From: Lachnospiraceae bacterium
GTDB taxonomy: Bacteria; Bacillota_A; Clostridia; Lachnospirales; Lachnospiraceae
Reading direction: 5' to 3'
Assembly (NCBI GenBank): GCA_018365895.1
Contig: JAGZJD010000087.1
Location: 1 to 7,833 of the forward strand
DNA: 7,833 nt
The position numbers and the translations under genes are program-made. The notes beneath the pieces are model-generated. The model made no database searches, was not told the origin of the DNA, and worked only from the letters and a program-made list of their open reading frames with translations. Shown here piece by piece: positions 5,221 through 7,833 of the stretch (position 1 is the stretch's first letter; every line of letters starts with the position of its first letter).

Positions 5221-6042
5221 CTAATTTGGGGAGATCAGATCTTCCAGAAGTTCTTTCATTGTTTTCCCATAAACAGGATGGCGTTTATATGGAGCAATTT
5301 CAACCATTGGTTCCAGAACAAACTGACGATTCTGCATATCTAGATGCGGAATGCACAATTCGTTCTCACCAATCACTTCATCGTCATAGAGAAGAATATC
5401 AAGATCCAGCGTTCTGGGTCCCCAATGAATCAAGCGCTCTCTTCCTGCTTCTTGCTCAATCTCGTGGAGCCGCTCAAGAAGTTCTTTAGGACCGAAAGTC
5501 GTCCAAAGCTTCAACGCACCATTTAAGAATCGATCCTGCTCAACCTCTCCGTATGGTTCCGTTTCTAAAAGCTCCGACACGCATTCCACCCGGCAGTTTT
5601 TCGTATCTTTTATTTTTTCTACCGCCTGCTTTATGTAGCCTCTCTTATCGCCCATATTGGAGCCCAGCGCTACATAGACCTCATGCCATTTACGACGAAT
5701 TTTCACCGACACTGTATCAAGCGGAAGTCCGATTGGCGCCCACGGTTTTTTAACTTCTACCTCCACCTCGCGAACGCACGTATCAAACGTCAAAATCACA
5801 TCCGCCAAATGTTCAGCCACAGCCTCGATCAACATAAAGGTATGCTCTTCCATCTCTTTCTTTATAAGATGGCAAATCGTTCCATAATTCACTGATTTAT
5901 TCAGATCATCCGTCTTCCCGGCTTCTCTCGTATCAAGAGATAAGACACAGCTTATCTGAAACTTCTGCCCCAATTTTGTCTCTTCCGGAAATACCCCATG
6001 GTTGGCAAATATCTCCAAGTTCTCTATTTTTATACAGTCCAT
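5221..6042 (-). CDS. folBK: Bifunctional dihydroneopterin aldolase / HPPK (FolB-FolK fusion)
   Basis: This fused enzyme catalyses two folate steps in sequence. FolB cleaves 7,8-dihydroneopterin to 6-hydroxymethyl-7,8-dihydropterin and glycolaldehyde; FolK then pyrophosphorylates that product with ATP. Residues 1-118 are FolB: NHGVFPEE (Glu20/21), SVNYG (Tyr53), LIEAVAEHLAD (Glu73) and VKKPWAPIG (Lys98, the expected catalytic lysine). Residues 121-273 are HPPK: ALGSNMGD, LLETEPYGEVEQDRFLNGAL and the signature HWGPRTLDLDILLY, with magnesium ligands Asp213 and Asp215. Both halves keep their key residues. The 273-residue length equals the sum of both domains, with almost no linker. Its ATG shares one base with the folP TAA (TAATG), and AAGGAGAG lies in the end of folP, so translation is coupled. 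Confidence 0.96.
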   Translation of the reverse strand: MDCIKIENLEIFANHGVFPEETKLGQKFQISCVLSLDTREAGKTDDLNKSVNYGTICHLIKKEMEEHTFMLIEAVAEHLADVILTFDTCVREVEVEVKKPWAPIGLPLDTVSVKIRRKWHEVYVALGSNMGDKRGYIKQAVEKIKDTKNCRVECVSELLETEPYGEVEQDRFLNGALKLWTTFGPKELLERLHEIEQEAGRERLIHWGPRTLDLDILLYDDEVIGENELCIPHLDMQNRQFVLEPMVEIAPYKRHPVYGKTMKELLEDLISPN

Positions 6043-6851
6043 TATACTCTCCTTAAAATTGCTTCTGTCATCTGAATCGCTCTGCGGTTTTTCTCTACAT
6101 CATGCACACGCACAAACCCATATCGCTGCTGCACCGCCATCACCGTTGTCACAAGTGTTCCCTCTTCTCTTTCCGTTACCGGAAGATCAAGCGTCAGGCC
6201 AATCATAGATTTCCTTGATGTGCCAAGCAGCATTGGATACCCAAGTTTTGAAAATAAATCAAGATGCTTCATAACGTCAAGATTCATCTCATAAGTCTTA
6301 CCAAACCCAACTCCGGGGTCAAGCATAATCTTATCCTCTTCAATTCCGGCTTTTTTAGCTGCCTCCACACACTTTTCAAGATCCGCGCACATATCTTCTA
6401 AAAAGTTCTCATATACCGCTTCCGAACGATTGTGCATCAGACAGCACGATGCTTCATACTTCTTCACAACCGATGCCATCTTCGGATCATAGAGAAATCC
6501 CCAGATGTCATTTACCAGGTCCGCTCCGGCTAAAAGCGCCGCTTCCGCAACGTTACTCTTATATGTGTCGATGGATACCGGAAGATCAAAATTTTTCTTT
6601 ACTGATTCAACGAGCGGAGTAACCCTTGCTATTTCCTCCTCTTCGCTGATCTGATGATGTCCGGGCCTTGTCGACTCTCCGCCAATATCCAAAATATCGC
6701 AACCGCTTTTCTGCATTTCTTCCACATGGCTCATTGCTCTGTCATAGTCATTCCATTTTCCCCCATCCGAAAAAGAATCAGGAGTCACATTTAAAATTCC
6801 CATAATATAAGTATGATTTTTCGTATCAAATTCTCTGTTTCCTATCTTCAT
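6042..6851 (-). CDS. folP: Dihydropteroate synthase
   Basis: FolP joins 6-hydroxymethyl-dihydropterin pyrophosphate to p-aminobenzoate to form dihydropteroate; it is the sulfonamide target. The product is 269 residues, a usual length, with a TIM-barrel pattern. Motifs in order are MGILNVTPDSFSDGG (17-31), DIGGESTRPG (55-64), VSIDT with Asp95, NDIWG with Asn114, MHN (139-141), MLDPGVGFGKT (176-186), LLGTSRKSMIG with Lys214, and VRVHDV with Arg248 and His250. All binding residues known from E. coli DHPS have counterparts, and the two substrate loops look like the drug-sensitive form. The start at 6851 follows GGAAGGATAAGG. It lies 24 bases after the HD gene and overlaps folBK by one base. Confidence 0.98.
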   Translation of the reverse strand: MKIGNREFDTKNHTYIMGILNVTPDSFSDGGKWNDYDRAMSHVEEMQKSGCDILDIGGESTRPGHHQISEEEEIARVTPLVESVKKNFDLPVSIDTYKSNVAEAALLAGADLVNDIWGFLYDPKMASVVKKYEASCCLMHNRSEAVYENFLEDMCADLEKCVEAAKKAGIEEDKIMLDPGVGFGKTYEMNLDVMKHLDLFSKLGYPMLLGTSRKSMIGLTLDLPVTEREEGTLVTTVMAVQQRYGFVRVHDVEKNRRAIQMTEAILRRV

Positions 6852-6875
6852 ACCTTATCCTTCCCGTCTCATTAT

Positions 6876-7361
6876 CTACCAGACAATGTTATGATTTTTC
6901 TTTTCTTCGCTCCAATCACATAACTCCCGCGCTCCGCACGCATAACAAGCTCGCGACAGTTTATCTGCATCGTACAAAAGCTCCGCAAGAGGATTTTCCT
7001 CTTTCTGTTTTCCCTTTTTTCTGTGCTTTAAGATAGCGTCCAGCACCTGTGCCTGATCTTCTTCCGAAAAACCGGACGCTTCAAGAATTTGTTCCGCAAG
7101 GTCTGCCGACGCCTTCTCATGCGGTGTGCCGTCTTCATACTGCTTCCATTTTCCAATATCATGAAGAAGCGCCGCCACATAGATTATTTCTTTTGATATA
7201 GCATAAGCTCGGTCTACAGACAATATGTACGCGATCCTCGCCACATCCATAAAATGCTCCATTCCGTGCTTACAAAATATACGCGTCTCTTCTGCTTTTT
7301 TATTTTTCTCCAGACATTCCTGATAGAGCGGATGCCTGTATAATTTCTGTACTTTCTCCAT
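6876..7361 (-). CDS. HD-domain phosphohydrolase embedded in the folate operon
   Basis: This is a small (161-residue) HD-superfamily protein, metal-dependent phosphohydrolases acting on nucleotides and similar phosphate esters. The ligands are visible: His32 and His36 in CKHGMEHFMDVA, the His67-Asp68 pair in ALLHDIGKW, His81, His113, and Asp131/Asp133 in LLYDADKLSRA. A cysteine group follows (Cys139, Cys142, Cys148 in CYACGARELCDW) and could bind a metal, perhaps with Cys30. The gene starts 6 bases after the folE stop; a GTG one codon upstream (7364) is an equally possible start. Its place between folE and folP suggests work on a pterin phosphate, for instance dihydroneopterin triphosphate, whose usual FolQ enzyme is not seen here. 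A YfbR-like nucleotidase role is the alternative. The specific substrate is not known from sequence. Confidence 0.88.
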   Translation of the reverse strand: MEKVQKLYRHPLYQECLEKNKKAEETRIFCKHGMEHFMDVARIAYILSVDRAYAISKEIIYVAALLHDIGKWKQYEDGTPHEKASADLAEQILEASGFSEEDQAQVLDAILKHRKKGKQKEENPLAELLYDADKLSRACYACGARELCDWSEEKKNHNIVW

Positions 7362-7367
7362 CACCGC

Positions 7368-7833
7368 TTACCTGCCCAGCATCTGGAAGAACAGATTTCT
7401 AAGTTGTTCGTCTTCTTTAAACGCGCCTCTTGTCACGACACTCACCGTTGTTGTTCCCGGCTTTTTCACACCGCGCATAGTCATACACAGATGTTCTGCT
7501 TCTACCATAACTATCACACCTTTCGGACACAAGTGTTCCATCAGCGCATCCGCGATCTGCGCTGTCATCTGCTCCTGAAGCTGCAGCCGCTTCGCATACA
7601 CTTCTACCGTTCTTGCCAGCTTACTCAACCCAGCCACTTTTCCATCCGGAATATATGCCACATGAACCTTGCCGCAAAATGGGAGCATGTGGTGTTCACA
7701 CATAGAATAAAATGTAATATCTTTTTCTACTACCATCTCATTATTGTCAACCGTAAATGTTTTCCGCAAATGCTCTTTTGCGTCTTCACCCATTCCGCTG
7801 CAGATCTCCTCATACATTCTGGCAATTCTCGCA
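7368..7833 (-). CDS. folE: GTP cyclohydrolase I, N-terminus cut by window edge
   Basis: FolE opens GTP to give 7,8-dihydroneopterin triphosphate, the first committed step of folate synthesis. The frame stays open to the right edge. The 154 visible residues start [14 protein letters not shown], which aligns well inside known FolE proteins, so the true start is outside and roughly 30-40 residues are missing. The zinc and active-site segments are present: [19 protein letters not shown] (first zinc cysteine and catalytic histidines), [20 protein letters not shown], and [16 protein letters not shown] (second zinc cysteine). The protein ends FFQMLGR, and its TAA lies 6 bases before the HD gene. It is the zinc type (FolE1), as the intact Cys-His ligands show. 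Confidence 0.97.
   Translation of the reverse strand, partial: ARIARMYEEICSGMGEDAKEHLRKTFTVDNNEMVVEKDITFYSMCEHHMLPFCGKVHVAYIPDGKVAGLSKLARTVEVYAKRLQLQEQMTAQIADALMEHLCPKGVIVMVEAEHLCMTMRGVKKPGTTTVSVVTRGAFKEDEQLRNLFFQMLGR

Noticed and set aside
4902..5343. Plus-strand frames of 84 and 109 codons through the orphan RNA region
   Set aside because: The first starts before the promoter; the second starts at a TTG without a ribosome binding site and runs through the terminator into folBK antisense. Neither resembles a protein family.
5226..6208. Several plus-strand frames of 60-87 codons opposite folBK and folP
   Set aside because: All lie within well-supported folate genes on the other strand and show no start signals or family resemblance.

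Overview
The window looks like a chromosomal segment of a low-GC Gram-positive anaerobe, most likely a Lachnospiraceae-type Clostridia. This rests on the ribosomal protein sequences, strong AGGAGG ribosome binding sites, AT-rich intergenic DNA, the FolB-FolK fusion and the folate gene order. The species cannot be read from the window. All recognised protein genes lie on the minus strand and are transcribed from right to left. I found no mobile element, CRISPR array, tRNA or rRNA.

Right part (7833 to 5221): a tightly packed folate operon. It runs folE (cut at the right edge), a small HD-domain phosphohydrolase, folP, and a fused folB-folK. Together these make pterin intermediates from GTP and join them to p-aminobenzoate to give dihydropteroate. 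No recognisable FolQ (dihydroneopterin triphosphate pyrophosphohydrolase) is present, and the HD protein sits where that activity would be useful. A 46-bp perfect palindrome (5163-5208) ends the operon.

Middle part (5220 to 3966): a strong, near-consensus plus-strand promoter (TTGACA, 17 bp, TATATT at 4945-4973) faces the folate terminator with no credible open reading frame between. The implied transcript, about 185-230 nt, folds into a long-range closing stem with two inner hairpins. It is probably an unannotated small RNA, either 6S-like or novel. To its left, on the minus strand, is a YczE-like membrane protein gene with a palindrome over its putative promoter.

Left part (3965 to 1): the start of the S10 ribosomal protein operon in the classic order rpsJ, rplC, rplD, rplW, rplB, rpsS, rplV (cut at the left edge). 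It has its own promoter (TTGCAA, 17 bp, TATACT) with an A/T-rich upstream element. A leader of about 240 nt contains a long-range stem and is a good candidate for autoregulation. A 74-nt imperfect inverted repeat separates the membrane gene from this promoter.

The protein genes are largely ordinary. The points worth attention are the orphan plus-strand RNA, the structured S10 leader, the HD enzyme embedded in the folate operon, and several palindromes next to promoters.
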